Positions 1 to 9,716 of a DNA stretch of 42,292 nt are shown here, in pieces. Both the position numbers and the translations under genes were made by a program. Source of the DNA: an uncultured Porphyromonadaceae bacterium (lineage in GTDB: Bacteria; Bacteroidota; Bacteroidia; Bacteroidales; Muribaculaceae); the NCBI GenBank assembly GCA_947575235.1, contig CANPMT010000021.1, positions 1 through 42,292 on the forward strand. Direction: 5' to 3'. Numbering within the stretch: position 1 is the stretch's first letter; every line of letters begins with the position of its first letter. Below the pieces are notes generated by a model. The model worked only from the letters and a program-made list of their open reading frames with translations, made no database searches and was not told the DNA's origin.

Positions 1-2912
1 AGGCTTGTTTCAAGTCGAACCGCACCAATGAAAATATGATGGGCTTCATCAACGTGGATGATGTCAACTATATGCCGGTCACCGGATTTACAACTGTTGA
101 CCTCGGTTGTGAGCGAGGTAATAACGCATATCAGTTCGTTCAACGCACAGATGCTCCTATGTCGCAGTTCTATCTGAATCTCTTCAACCAAGTGTGGAAC
201 GACGGTGAAAAACTGCAAGTCGTCACCGAACAGGTGCTCGACAATATAACCAACGCCTACAGGGAGAACTCACCGGAGTTTATCTACTTCGTAACGCTCT
301 ACAATATCTTCAACGAGTTTCTTGAAGATATTTCGGAAGATGTGTTGCCCAACGAGGCCACCGGCTTCAAGTCGAGCGTAATCTGGAATAAACTCTACAA
401 TTTCCAACGCGACGCGGCACTCGCTATCATCAATAAACTCGAAAAGTATAACGGCTGCATACTTGCCGACTCCGTAGGACTTGGCAAAACCTTCACCGCG
501 CTTTCCGTAATCAAGTATTACGAGAACCGTAATAAGTCAGTGCTCGTTCTCTGTCCGAAGAAACTTCACGACAACTGGGTTACGTACCGGAGCAATTACG
601 TTAATAATCCACTTGTTGCCGACCGTTTGCGTTATGATATTCTGTATCACACCGACCTTTCGCGTCAGTCCGGACAAAGCAACGGTCTCGATCTTGAACA
701 TATCAACTGGGGGAACTATGACCTTGTGGTTATCGACGAAAGCCACAACTTCCGAAACGGCGGTAAAGTCACCACCGACGAAAATGACGGGAACCCTCGT
801 GAGAACCGCTATCTCCAGTTGATGAACAAGGTGATACGCGCCGGAGTAAAGACCAAGGTATTGATGTTGTCGGCCACACCTGTCAACAACCGCTTCAACG
901 ACCTGCGCAACCAGCTCGCGCTTGCCTACGAGGGTGACAGCGCGACAATGGACGCCAAACTGAAAACCACCAGTTCGCTTGACGATATTTTCCGCCAGGC
1001 ACAGGCTGCCTTTAACAAATGGTCAAAATATCCGGCGGAAGAGCGTACCACATCTACACTATTGGAGATGCTGAACTTCGATTTCTTTGAAGTGCTTGAC
1101 AGTGTCACGATTGCCCGCAGCCGTAAACATATCGAGCAATATTACGATACTACTGACATCGGTAAATTTCCTGAGCGACTGAAACCGCTTTCCAAGACAC
1201 CTAAACTAACCGACCTCTCCAAGACTGTTGATTTCAACGATATTTTCATAAGTGTCAGCGAACTCAACCTTGCCATCTATACACCCTCCGACTTTATTCT
1301 TCCGAGTAAAATTGAGAAATATACCGAGAAACGTGAGGATGGACGCTTCGGTAATCTTTCAAGAGCCGGGCGAGAGAGAGGCATACGCCAACTGATGAGC
1401 ATCAATATCCTGAAACGTCTTGAAAGTTCTGTAAATTCCTTCCGGCTCACATTAGAGAGAATCAGAAAGTACATAGCCACAACCATTGAGGCTATCGATA
1501 ACTTGGTAGCCCGTCAGCCGGACGCTTCGATGGTAAGCGATTATGATTTCTCATACGGTCTTGATTTCGATGAAAGGGAGGATACCGTCTTCATAGGCAA
1601 CAAGAAGACCAAGATTGCTCTGGAGGATATGGATTATATACAATGGCGCGATTATCTCTCAAAAGACCTTGACAATCTGAATACCCTTCTTTTCATGTTG
1701 GAGGATATCACCCCCGCACATGACAGCAAACTTCAGATGCTTCTGGATGTGATCAGGGAGAAGATTGCCAAGCCTATCAATGGCGACAACAGAAAAGTTA
1801 TGGTGTTCACCGCCTTTTCTGACACGGCTCAATACATCTACGATAACCTTGCGCCCCTTATAAAAGAGCGTACGGGTCTCAATACTGCGCTTGTCACAGG
1901 CGACATCGAGGCGAAATCAACATTGAAACTCCGGGAAAAACCGGATTTCAACAAGGTCTTGACTCTCTTCTCACCAATCTCAAAAGAGAGAGACACGCTA
2001 TATCCCACCCTCAAGGAGGAGATCGATGTGCTGATTGCCACCGACTGTATATCAGAGGGACAGAATCTGCAGGACTGCGATTACCTCATCAATTATGACA
2101 TACACTGGAATCCGGTGCGGATAATCCAGCGTTTCGGACGTATTGACCGTATCGGCTCCCGAAACGCGAGGATTCAGCTTGTCAACTTCTGGCCAGACAT
2201 GGATCTCGACGATTACATAAACCTGAAAGGGCGTGTTGAGGCACGCATGAAAGTATCGGTGCTGACAGCTACCGGTGACGATAATCCGCTCACCGCTGAG
2301 GAACAGGGAGATTTGAAATATCGCCGCGACCAGTTGGAAAGACTGAAAGAGGAGGTGGTTGACATCGAGGAAATGAGTACAGGAGTTTCCATTATGGATT
2401 TAGGTCTTAATGAATTCCGTCTTGACCTTCTTGACTATATGCGCAGCGGTATTGATATAGAACATACCCCGATGGGGCTTCATGCCTTGACTTCTGCTGG
2501 AAAAAATGCTCCCCAGGGTGTGATTTTCGTTTTGAAGAACCGTAACAACGACATCAATATAGACAAGAAGAACAGGTTGCACCCCTTCTACATGGTCTAT
2601 ATCTCAAAAGATTCAGAGGTTATAGTAAATCATCTCGACCCTAAGGGGCTGCTCGACCGTATGCGTCAGCTATGTCGGGGTAAGTCAGAGCCTATAACTG
2701 ATTTATGCCGTAAGTTCAATGCCGAGACTCGCGACGGAGAGCGGATGGGCACCTACTCCCGATTGCTCGGCGACGCAATCTCCTCACTTATCAAAGTCAA
2801 GGAGTCGAGTGATCTTTTCTCGTTCCTGGATGGGGAGAGTGGCTCCCTATTCGGTAACGAGGTCCGCGGGCTCGACGACTTTGAACTGATTTGTTTCCTG
2901 ATAATCCGATAG
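1..2912 (+). CDS. PLD-type SNF2-family helicase of a type III restriction island, 5' partial
   Basis: This is an ATP-dependent SF2 (SNF2-like) DNA helicase or translocase. The reading frame is open from base 3 with no stop upstream, so the gene enters from outside the window; the ATG at 36 is only the first internal Met. Related Bacteroidetes proteins carry a phospholipase-D-like nuclease domain at the N-terminus, and the first residues here look like the end of that domain. Visible motifs are Walker A SVGLGKT near base 480, the DESH box near 730, motif III LSATPVNN near 865, and the motif VI stretch QRFGRIDRIGS near 2130. The stop is 3 nt before the DUF4391 gene, so the two are probably co-transcribed. 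The role is inferred: a helicase accessory to the type III restriction system downstream, or a separate defence module. Confidence 0.85.
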   Translation, partial: ACFKSNRTNENMMGFINVDDVNYMPVTGFTTVDLGCERGNNAYQFVQRTDAPMSQFYLNLFNQVWNDGEKLQVVTEQVLDNITNAYRENSPEFIYFVTLYNIFNEFLEDISEDVLPNEATGFKSSVIWNKLYNFQRDAALAIINKLEKYNGCILADSVGLGKTFTALSVIKYYENRNKSVLVLCPKKLHDNWVTYRSNYVNNPLVADRLRYDILYHTDLSRQSGQSNGLDLEHINWGNYDLVVIDESHNFRNGGKVTTDENDGNPRENRYLQLMNKVIRAGVKTKVLMLSATPVNNRFNDLRNQLALAYEGDSATMDAKLKTTSSLDDIFRQAQAAFNKWSKYPAEERTTSTLLEMLNFDFFEVLDSVTIARSRKHIEQYYDTTDIGKFPERLKPLSKTPKLTDLSKTVDFNDIFISVSELNLAIYTPSDFILPSKIEKYTEKREDGRFGNLSRAGRERGIRQLMSINILKRLESSVNSFRLTLERIRKYIATTIEAIDNLVARQPDASMVSDYDFSYGLDFDEREDTVFIGNKKTKIALEDMDYIQWRDYLSKDLDNLNTLLFMLEDITPAHDSKLQMLLDVIREKIAKPINGDNRKVMVFTAFSDTAQYIYDNLAPLIKERTGLNTALVTGDIEAKSTLKLREKPDFNKVLTLFSPISKERDTLYPTLKEEIDVLIATDCISEGQNLQDCDYLINYDIHWNPVRIIQRFGRIDRIGSRNARIQLVNFWPDMDLDDYINLKGRVEARMKVSVLTATGDDNPLTAEEQGDLKYRRDQLERLKEEVVDIEEMSTGVSIMDLGLNEFRLDLLDYMRSGIDIEHTPMGLHALTSAGKNAPQGVIFVLKNRNNDINIDKKNRLHPFYMVYISKDSEVIVNHLDPKGLLDRMRQLCRGKSEPITDLCRKFNAETRDGERMGTYSRLLGDAISSLIKVKESSDLFSFLDGESGSLFGNEVRGLDDFELICFLIIR

Positions 2913-2915
2913 CGT

Positions 2916-3542
2916 ATGTTAGGACTGCCACAAACCACCGAAGTCAAACGACCGCTTCCTAAGGCGCAGCTTTTTAAGCGGTTTGACTGGACACCATCGC
3001 AACGAGAGCGTTTCGATGGGGAAGTGTCGCGTCTTGACTTCGTGAATTGGATATCACCTCGTACCGTTCCGGCAATAACTGCCGGTAACGAGGTCAAAGA
3101 GATATTCATTGTCGAAGTGTCGCTTAAATCGCGCGACTTCGACACAAAGGCAATAACACTCCTTGCTAAAAATATTCCTCAGCGCATAGTTTATATGCTG
3201 CACTACGAGGAGGAGGCTATACTTGCCACATACCACGCTAAACTCTTTACCGCGCCGTGGCGAGCAGTCGAGGATATCGCTTTGCCGCTGACCGGTCTCA
3301 ACCTTGATGCCGTTTGGGAAAACATCGTTTCCTCAATCGGTCAGTTCTCCGTCGAGAAAGACAGATCTCTCTCCGGGCAAATCAAGGTTGATGAGGAACG
3401 CGCCAAACTTGAACGCCAGATTGCTGCGTTGGAGCGTCAGATGAACGCCACCAGACAGCCTCGCCGCAAACGTGAACTCTTCATGGAATTGCAGAAAATA
3501 AAACAACATTACAATGGAAAAACTGAGAATGAAAAGTCTTGA
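2916..3542 (+). CDS. DUF4391-like protein of the defence operon
   Basis: This 208-residue soluble protein resembles the DUF4391 family, which commonly sits between a PLD-helicase and a type III methyltransferase in restriction islands. Its biochemical role is unknown to me. The N-terminal half is a mixed alpha/beta domain without a recognisable catalytic motif. Residues about 150-200 are strongly charged and helical (repeated E, R, K, Q), which suggests a coiled coil used for partner binding. It starts 3 nt after the helicase stop, and its last 29 nt overlap the start of the mod gene in another frame, so translation of the three is likely coupled. The family call rests on length, sequence character and neighbourhood, not on a search. 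Confidence 0.7.
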   Translation: MLGLPQTTEVKRPLPKAQLFKRFDWTPSQRERFDGEVSRLDFVNWISPRTVPAITAGNEVKEIFIVEVSLKSRDFDTKAITLLAKNIPQRIVYMLHYEEEAILATYHAKLFTAPWRAVEDIALPLTGLNLDAVWENIVSSIGQFSVEKDRSLSGQIKVDEERAKLERQIAALERQMNATRQPRRKRELFMELQKIKQHYNGKTENEKS

Positions 3543-5442
3543 CGCTGTGGAGGGTAATGTGGCGAAGATAGCCGCATTGTTTCCTCATTGCGTTACTGAG
3601 CGATTAAATAAAGATGGTAAGCCTGAATTTGCCATTGACTTCGACAAGCTGAGGGCTGAGTTGTCGACGGACGCTCTCGACACCGGCGAGGAGCGTTATC
3701 AGTTCACTTGGCCCGACAAGCGAGCCGCTTAACGTCTTGCCAATACTCCGACCGACAAAACTCTGCGTCCGGACGTGAACGCCTCGGTGGATTTTTGGAA
3801 CACCAAGAATCTTTACATTGAGGGCGACAACCTCGACGTGCTGAAAGTTCTCCGCGAGAATTATCTTGGGAAAGTCAAGATGATTTACATTGATCCTCCC
3901 TATAACACAGGTAACGACTTCGTGTATAACGACGACTTCGTGCAGGGTAAGGAGGACTTCGAGACAAACAATGGTCTCTTTGACGAAGACGGCAACCAAC
4001 TCCTCGACCCAATGCAACGTAATACCGAGAGCAACGGTCGCTTCCACACCGACTGGCTCAATATGATATATCCTCGCTTGAAAGTCGCCCGAGACTTACT
4101 CTCTGATGATGGTGTTATCTTCATTTCCATTGATGATAATGAAGTAGAGAATGTGAAGAAAGTTTGCAGTGAAATTTTCGGCGCTCGTAACTTCGTTTCA
4201 ATTATAAATTGGAAAGGTCGTGGTGGCCGTCAAGATAGCAAATATTATGCCGTCCTACATGAATATATCCTTTGCTTCGCCAAAGACCTATCAAAATTCT
4301 CAGCCGGAGAAGAAATCAAAGAAGGCGATGTTTACCCCAAATATGACGAAGAAAAAGGAAGAAACTACAAGACTCAACTCCTTCGTAAGTGGGGTTCAAA
4401 TAGCCTTAGAGAAAATCGACCTAATTTATATTATCCCATTACTGCTCCTGACGGAGCAGAAGTATATCCTTTAATCTATTCAGAATCAAAGGATAGCGCC
4501 CTTGGATTTGTTAAAATCCAAGGGTGCTGGCGCCACGGCGCCAGCACCCTTGGGAAAATTATCGCCGATGGACGTGTTGAATTTCAGAAGAATAAGTGGG
4601 GAGAATGGGTTGCTTATGAGAAAATTTTTGAGCCCCTTCCTGGAGAGGAAAACACGAAAAAATTCACAACATGGGTTGATGATATTTCTAATGGTACCGA
4701 TACATTAAAGAAATTATTTGGTACTCCTCCTTTCGACTACGCCAAATCGCCGGAACTATTACAATTATTCTTGCGAATGGCTGACGTTGATGATGATGAC
4801 ATCATCCTTGACTTCTTCAGCGGTTCGGCTACGTCTGCCCACGCCGTAATGAAACTCAATGCTGAGGACGGAGGACACCGCAAGTTCATAATGGTTCAAC
4901 TCCCCGAAGTGACAGATGAAAAAAGCGAGGCTCGTAAAGCCGGATACGAAACCATCTGCCAAATCGGTGAGGAACGCATACGCCGCGCAGGGAAGAAAGT
5001 CAAGGAGGAAGCAGGTCTGCATGGGCAAGACCTCGACACCGGCTTCCGTGTGCTCAAACTCGACTCGTCAAATATGGAGAATGTGTTCTATACTCCCGAA
5101 GATTTCGATGAGCAGACGCTTTTCAACACCGTTGATAATGTGAAGCCCGACCGTACACCGCTCGACCTTCTTTTCCAAGTAATGCCGGAACTCGACATCG
5201 AGCTTTCCGCAAAGATTGAGGAGAAGGACGTGAACGGCAAAAAGGTGTTCTTCGTGGATGGCACCTATCTCATCGCCACTTTCGCCACCGAAGTCAACGA
5301 ATCCACTGTCACCGAGATAGCCAAGATGCGCCCGCAATACTTCGTTATGCGTGACTCATCGGCAGCAAATGACAACGTCCTCGATAACTTCGAGCAAATC
5401 TTCCGCCACTACTCGCCCGATACAATCCGCAAGATTCTATAA
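3514..5442 (+). pseudogene. mod: type III DNA methyltransferase (Mod) interrupted by one in-frame TAA
   Basis: This would be the modification and target-recognition subunit of a type III restriction system, an adenine-N6 methyltransferase. Read through from the ATG at 3514 (or 3529) the protein would be about 642 residues, a normal Mod length. A TAA at 3730-3732 follows codon 72, and the frame continues unchanged into the 555-residue open frame that can start at the GTG at 3775. Motif IV DPPY lies at residues 127-130 and the AdoMet motif (FSGSATS) near base 4818, both after the stop. One base change from CAA, AAA or GAA would explain the TAA. An internal GTG start could give an N-terminally shortened enzyme that keeps all catalytic motifs, so loss of function is likely but not certain. 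The middle (about 4130-4720), the expected recognition domain, is AT-richer than either side. Confidence 0.8.
4499..4553. repeat. two overlapping inverted repeats inside mod
   Basis: An 11-bp perfect inverted repeat (4499-4509 with 4514-4524, 4-nt loop) shares its right arm with a 17-bp perfect inverted repeat (4518-4534 with 4537-4553, 2-nt centre ac). The central segment can therefore pair either upstream or downstream, but not both. The 7-mer CCCTTGG occurs at both outer edges (4499-4505 and 4547-4553). The segment is GC-rich inside an AT-rich recognition domain and is fully coding. Arms were matched base by base. Confidence 0.85.
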
Positions 5443-5522
5443 GAAAAATTTATACCCGAAACATTAGAATAGTCAAAATTGTTGTAACTTTGTAAAAGGA
5501 TATCAAATCAATCAATCCTTAT

Positions 5523-5732
5523 ATGTCTGAACAAGAACTGAATTCATACCGATTCACATCCGGTAAGGAACCAACAGATGAGATGCTTTCTCAGATAATG
5601 AGTGAGGTCAGAATCGATGCGATGGAACGCAGAAGAAAATCTGATCTGAAATATCATGCTGAAATGGAAAAACAACGTGCTGCGCTAAAAGCCCGTTGGA
5701 ATGATCGTCTGAAGCATTATATAAATGGTTAA
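5523..5732 (+). CDS. small antitoxin-like protein upstream of zeta-type kinase
   Basis: This is a 69-residue, highly charged protein predicted to be mostly helical, rich in Glu, Arg and Lys after residue 25. I do not recognise a named family. It lies directly before a zeta-toxin-like kinase and overlaps it by 8 nt (ATGGTTAA at 5725-5732), the usual layout for a small antitoxin followed by its toxin. It therefore most probably binds and restrains the kinase, but this is inferred from gene order and size. The 80 bp between mod and this gene contain a possible promoter: TAACTTTG near 5486 is a good Bacteroidetes -7 box, so the pair may be expressed separately from mod. Confidence 0.7.
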   Translation: MSEQELNSYRFTSGKEPTDEMLSQIMSEVRIDAMERRRKSDLKYHAEMEKQRAALKARWNDRLKHYING

Positions 5733-6342
5733 TTCTGAGAAAAAACCTGAGTTAATAGTAATAGCCGGGCCCAATGGGTCGGGTAAGACATCTGTTACAC
5801 AAAAGTTTCTGCATCACCAGTGGTCTGACGGCATTCTGTATATAAATCCTGATGAGGTTGCCAATACCCTGTTTGGTGATTGGAACTCTTCAGAGGCCGT
5901 ATTAAAAGCCGCTAACTATTGTTCTGATTTAAGGGAGAAGTGTCTGAAAGAGAAACTGGGTTTTGTATTTGAAACAGTCTTTTCGGCACAAGATAAGATT
6001 GATTTTATACTCCGTGCAAAAGATGCCGGATTCTTCATAAGATTTTTCTTTATTGCCACAAGCCATCCTTCGATAAATGCCGCAAGGATTGCTTCGAGGG
6101 TAATGGAAGGAGGACATGATGTGCCTATTTCCAAAATTATTTCAAGATATTTCAAATCATTGAATAATTGCGAAATAATTGCAAAAGTGGTAGACCGGCT
6201 GTATGTTTATGACAATTCTGTGGATGGAGCGGATGCAAAACCGCTGTTCCGTCTCACAAATGGTGTTTTGGGTAAAATGTATGTAGATAAACTGCCTGAA
6301 TGGGCACAAAACATTTTACCTGACGATGAAATTCAAATTTAA
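5725..6342 (+). CDS. zeta-toxin-like P-loop kinase
   Basis: This is a 205-residue P-loop protein of the zeta toxin / AAA_33 type. Zeta toxins phosphorylate UDP-N-acetylglucosamine or similar small molecules; the substrate here is unknown. Walker A GPNGSGKT is at residues 15-22, followed by the INPDE motif typical of zeta proteins and by FETVFS, a usual substrate-pocket segment. It overlaps the antitoxin-like gene by 8 nt, and its last 17 nt overlap the start of res, so toxin and restriction subunit are likely translated in a coupled way. The final 170 bp have a second, damaged copy at 10020-10177. Placement between mod and res suggests a guard role against loss or failure of the restriction locus, which is inference. 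Confidence 0.8.
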   Translation: MVNSEKKPELIVIAGPNGSGKTSVTQKFLHHQWSDGILYINPDEVANTLFGDWNSSEAVLKAANYCSDLREKCLKEKLGFVFETVFSAQDKIDFILRAKDAGFFIRFFFIATSHPSINAARIASRVMEGGHDVPISKIISRYFKSLNNCEIIAKVVDRLYVYDNSVDGADAKPLFRLTNGVLGKMYVDKLPEWAQNILPDDEIQI

Positions 6343-6345
6343 GAT
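6174..6345. repeat. direct repeat, intact copy (zeta 3' end)
   Basis: This segment covers the end of the zeta-like gene and the first bases of res. It recurs at 10020-10177 in the same orientation with two substitutions seen in the part compared and a 14-nt deletion. The copies are about 3.85 kb apart and flank res. Confidence 0.85.
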
Positions 6346-9300
6346 ACAAGGTTATCAGACAGAAGCGGTGGCTAACACCACCTCGGTATTTATCGGCCAG
6401 CCAAACCTGAAGCCGACTCATTACCGCCGTGACCTCGGTAAAAATGCCAGCGGAACGATTCCCACTTTTATTAAGGATGACGGCCATCGTAATGCCGACC
6501 TGGAACTTGATTCAGCGCAGTTGCTTGAAAATCTCCACTCGGTTCAGACGGCAGCCGGAGTGCCGCTCTCAAAGTCTCTCAGCAAAATCGACGGACTTGG
6601 CGCTGTAAACCTTGATGTCGAAATGGAGACCGGTACGGGTAAGACCTACGTCTATATCAAGACGATGTTTGAACTCAACAAACTCTACGGTTGGTCAAAG
6701 TTCATCATCGTCGTTCCAAGTATCGCTATCCGTGAAGGCGTTGCCAAATCATTCCGTATGCTTGAAGAACACTTCATGGAGCAGTACGGAAAGAAAGCGC
6801 GTTGGTTTGTCTACAACAGTTCAAACCTCAATCAACTCGACCAGTTCTCGCAGGACGCTGGACTGAACGTGATGATCATAAATACCCAGGCCTTCGCCGC
6901 CTCTCTCAAAGAGGGCGGACGCTCAAAGGAGAGCCGCATCATCTACTCCAAGCGTGACGAGTTTGCCTCGCGCCGTCCTATCGACGTGATTGCCGCCAAC
7001 CGCCCGATTATCATAATGGACGAACCGCAGAAAATGGAGGGTGCCGCTACTCAAGCTGCCCTCAAGAAGTTCAACCCGCTGTTCGTGTTGAACTATTCCG
7101 CGACTCACCGCACCAAGCATGACACTGTCTATGCCCTCGACGCCCTTGACGCTTACCGAGAGCGGCTTGTAAAGCGCATCAATGTCATTGGTTTCGAGAT
7201 GAAGAACCTGCGCGGCACCAATGGCTACATGTATCTCGACGATATAATCCTCTCGCCAAACAAGCCGCCGATGGCGCGTATATCTATCGAGGTCAAAAAC
7301 GCATCGGGCGAACCTCGACGACATTTCAAAACCTTAGGGGTGGGTGACTCTCTTTTTGTCGAATCCAATGAACTTGAAGAGTATCGTGGTTACGACATTG
7401 TCGAGATTTTCCCCGGCTCAGATATCCAGCCGGTGGGTTATGTCACATTTACAAACGGCATAACCTTGCGCAAGGGTGACCTTGTGGGCGACACCAACGA
7501 GTTGCATCTTCAACGCGTCCAAATACGCGAGACTATCAAGACCCACTTCGAGAAGGAACGCAAGCTTTTCAAGAAAGGTATAAAGTGTCTGTCGCTGTTC
7601 TTCATAGATGAGGTTGCAAAATACCGCTCTTATGATGCCGACAACCAACCTGTCAAAGGTATATTCCAACAAATTTTTGAGGAGGAGTATGCCCGTCTGG
7701 TAAATGATGAATTCCATATCTTCGATGAGGAGTACAATACATATCTGCGCCGCTTTCTCCCTTACCAAACACATCGTGGCTATTTCTCAATTGACAAGAA
7801 GGGGAAGATGATCGATACCAAGACCAAGCGCGGCAGCGATGTCAGCGAGGAGGCATCTGATTACGACCTTATCCTGCGCGACAAAGAGCGCCTGCTGAGT
7901 TTCGAGGAACCGACACGCTTTATCTTCTCTCACTCAGCCTTGCGTGAAGGGTGGGATAATCCCAATGTATTCCAAATTTGTACGCTACGGCATAGCAATT
8001 CTACCACAGCCAAGCGTCAGGAGGTGGGTCGCGGTCTGCGAATTGCCGTTGACCGTAACGGAGTACGTCAAGATAAGGAATTGCTCGGCGATGACGTTCA
8101 CAATATCAATGTACTCACTGTCATTGCCAATGAAAGTTATTCAGACTTTACCAGTGCGCTGCAACGCGAGACCCGTGAGGCGCTACGTGAACGTGCAGTT
8201 AAAGCCACATCCGGTTACTTCGAGGGTAAGACAATTACTGTCGATGGACAGCCTCATGTCGTCACCGACCGCGAGGCAAGCCGCATTATGGTTTGGCTCG
8301 AAGATAATGAGTATATTGATGACGCGGGTAACATCACTCCTAAATATCATGCAGATGTTGCAGCCGAGGCTGTCGCTCCTTACGGAAATCAACTCGCACC
8401 GATGGCAGAGGGTGTGACGTTACTAATCAACTCAATCTTCGACCCGAACCTGTTGAAAGATATGACCGGTGATGGCAACAAGACCAAATTGCCTGAGCCA
8501 AGACTCAATGCCAATTTTGCCAAGCCGGAATTTCAGGCGCTCTGGAATGCCATCAACCATCAATATGTCTATCGGGTGAGTTACGATTCCGACGAACTTA
8601 TCGAGAATGCAATCCTGCATCTCAATACCGAAGAGTTGCAGGTGCGCTCACTCCGATATATCAGAATCGCGGGGGAGCAGGACGCACAGGATGTCACTGA
8701 ATTTGGCAATACAAGATCAACCTCCAATGAACTGACCGATGTCTCGACTTCATCTGTCAGGTATGACCTTATCGGGCAGGTTGCGAAAGGAGCTAACATC
8801 ACCCGGCGCACTGCAGCCAGTATTCTTCAAGGCTTACGTCCGAATAAAATATCCTTGTTCCGCAATAATCCGGAAGAATTTATCCGGAAGGTAGTGCAGA
8901 TTATCCGTGAGCAGAAGGCCACGATGATAGTTGACCATATCCACTATCATCTGACCGATGGTAAATATGACTCTGCCATATTCACCGCTGCGAGCCGTGC
9001 CGACTTCGACAAGGCGGTCGAGACATCGAAGCATATCACCGACTATGTTGTTTCTGACAGCAAGGGCGAGCGCAACTTTGCCCACGACCTCGACGAGGCC
9101 GAAGAAGTGATTGTGTACGCGAAACTTCCCCGCTCATTCCAAATCCCTACTCCAGTAGGTAACTATGCTCCCGACTGGGCGATAGCGATGCAGAAAGGCA
9201 CAGTCAAACACATTTTTTTCATTGCCGAGACAAAAGGCTCGCTCCAGTCCATGCAGCTCAATGCAATAGAAAATGCCAAGATTGATTGTTGCACGCAGTT

Positions 9301-9388
9301 ATTCAAAGAAATCTCAACCGACAATGTCAAATATCATAAGGTTACTTGTTACCAAGACCTTATAGATGCGATGACCTCCAGGAACTAA
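6326..9388 (+). CDS. res: type III restriction endonuclease, Res subunit
   Basis: This is the ATP-dependent translocase and nuclease subunit of a type III restriction system; it acts in complex with Mod and cuts DNA near unmodified sites. Its 1020 residues are normal for the family. Walker A METGTGKT lies near residues 101-108, the motif II variant DEPQ near 231-234, and the motif VI region (QEVGRGLRIA) near 565. A C-terminal PD-(D/E)xK-type nuclease is indicated by PDW near residue 948 and AETKG near 968. The start overlaps the zeta gene by 17 nt. The frame is intact although mod carries a stop codon, so Res has no obvious full-length partner in this window. A hairpin terminator follows. Confidence 0.9.
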   Translation: MKFKFKIQGYQTEAVANTTSVFIGQPNLKPTHYRRDLGKNASGTIPTFIKDDGHRNADLELDSAQLLENLHSVQTAAGVPLSKSLSKIDGLGAVNLDVEMETGTGKTYVYIKTMFELNKLYGWSKFIIVVPSIAIREGVAKSFRMLEEHFMEQYGKKARWFVYNSSNLNQLDQFSQDAGLNVMIINTQAFAASLKEGGRSKESRIIYSKRDEFASRRPIDVIAANRPIIIMDEPQKMEGAATQAALKKFNPLFVLNYSATHRTKHDTVYALDALDAYRERLVKRINVIGFEMKNLRGTNGYMYLDDIILSPNKPPMARISIEVKNASGEPRRHFKTLGVGDSLFVESNELEEYRGYDIVEIFPGSDIQPVGYVTFTNGITLRKGDLVGDTNELHLQRVQIRETIKTHFEKERKLFKKGIKCLSLFFIDEVAKYRSYDADNQPVKGIFQQIFEEEYARLVNDEFHIFDEEYNTYLRRFLPYQTHRGYFSIDKKGKMIDTKTKRGSDVSEEASDYDLILRDKERLLSFEEPTRFIFSHSALREGWDNPNVFQICTLRHSNSTTAKRQEVGRGLRIAVDRNGVRQDKELLGDDVHNINVLTVIANESYSDFTSALQRETREALRERAVKATSGYFEGKTITVDGQPHVVTDREASRIMVWLEDNEYIDDAGNITPKYHADVAAEAVAPYGNQLAPMAEGVTLLINSIFDPNLLKDMTGDGNKTKLPEPRLNANFAKPEFQALWNAINHQYVYRVSYDSDELIENAILHLNTEELQVRSLRYIRIAGEQDAQDVTEFGNTRSTSNELTDVSTSSVRYDLIGQVAKGANITRRTAASILQGLRPNKISLFRNNPEEFIRKVVQIIREQKATMIVDHIHYHLTDGKYDSAIFTAASRADFDKAVETSKHITDYVVSDSKGERNFAHDLDEAEEVIVYAKLPRSFQIPTPVGNYAPDWAIAMQKGTVKHIFFIAETKGSLQSMQLNAIENAKIDCCTQLFKEISTDNVKYHKVTCYQDLIDAMTSRN

Positions 9389-9397
9389 TTCTAAAGA

Positions 9398-9450
9398 ACC
9401 CACCATCCCGATAGAAATGCTCTGCCGAGGTGGTGGGTGCTTGTACTTTT
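9398..9450 (+). terminator. terminator of the defence operon
   Basis: ACCCACCA (9398-9405) pairs with TGGTGGGT (9431-9438) across a 25-nt loop, followed by a T-rich stretch ending in TTTT near 9450. It lies 10 nt after the res stop codon. Confidence 0.6.
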
Positions 9451-9455
9451 GAATT

Positions 9456-9616
9456 TTAGAGTACGGCTGCAATCTTGCGGATATTTGCAAGGCGCCTCAT
9501 GAAAGTTGAATCAGACTTTGCAACCTGCATATTGTAGTCTGCCTGAAGTTGTCAAAATCTATCCGATGTCTCACCTGACAGAACTTCTCCCTATCAGTCA
9601 AAGAATAAATGTTCAT
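9456..9616 (-). pseudogene. short frameshifted protein remnant
   Basis: On the minus strand, a 39-residue frame opens at 9616 and stops at 9497. A second frame then continues to a stop at 9456-9458, ending in a helical basic stretch (FMRRLANIRKIAAVL). Joined by one frameshift they read as the plausible C-terminal part of one small protein. I do not recognise the family. The rest of 9440-9716 is AT-rich and shows no other gene. Confidence 0.35.
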
Positions 9617-9716
9617 AATAGTTGTATTTAGAGCTATTAGACCGCAAATATGCCAATAATAGTTCGTATTCCAACTATTACAAGTGTTTTTTGAGGATAT
9701 TCTAAATCACTTTCTT

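Noticed and set aside
3514..3775. Slipped-strand phase variation in mod
   Set aside because: No homopolymer or short tandem repeat is present near the stop, and the frame is unchanged across it; a point mutation is simpler.
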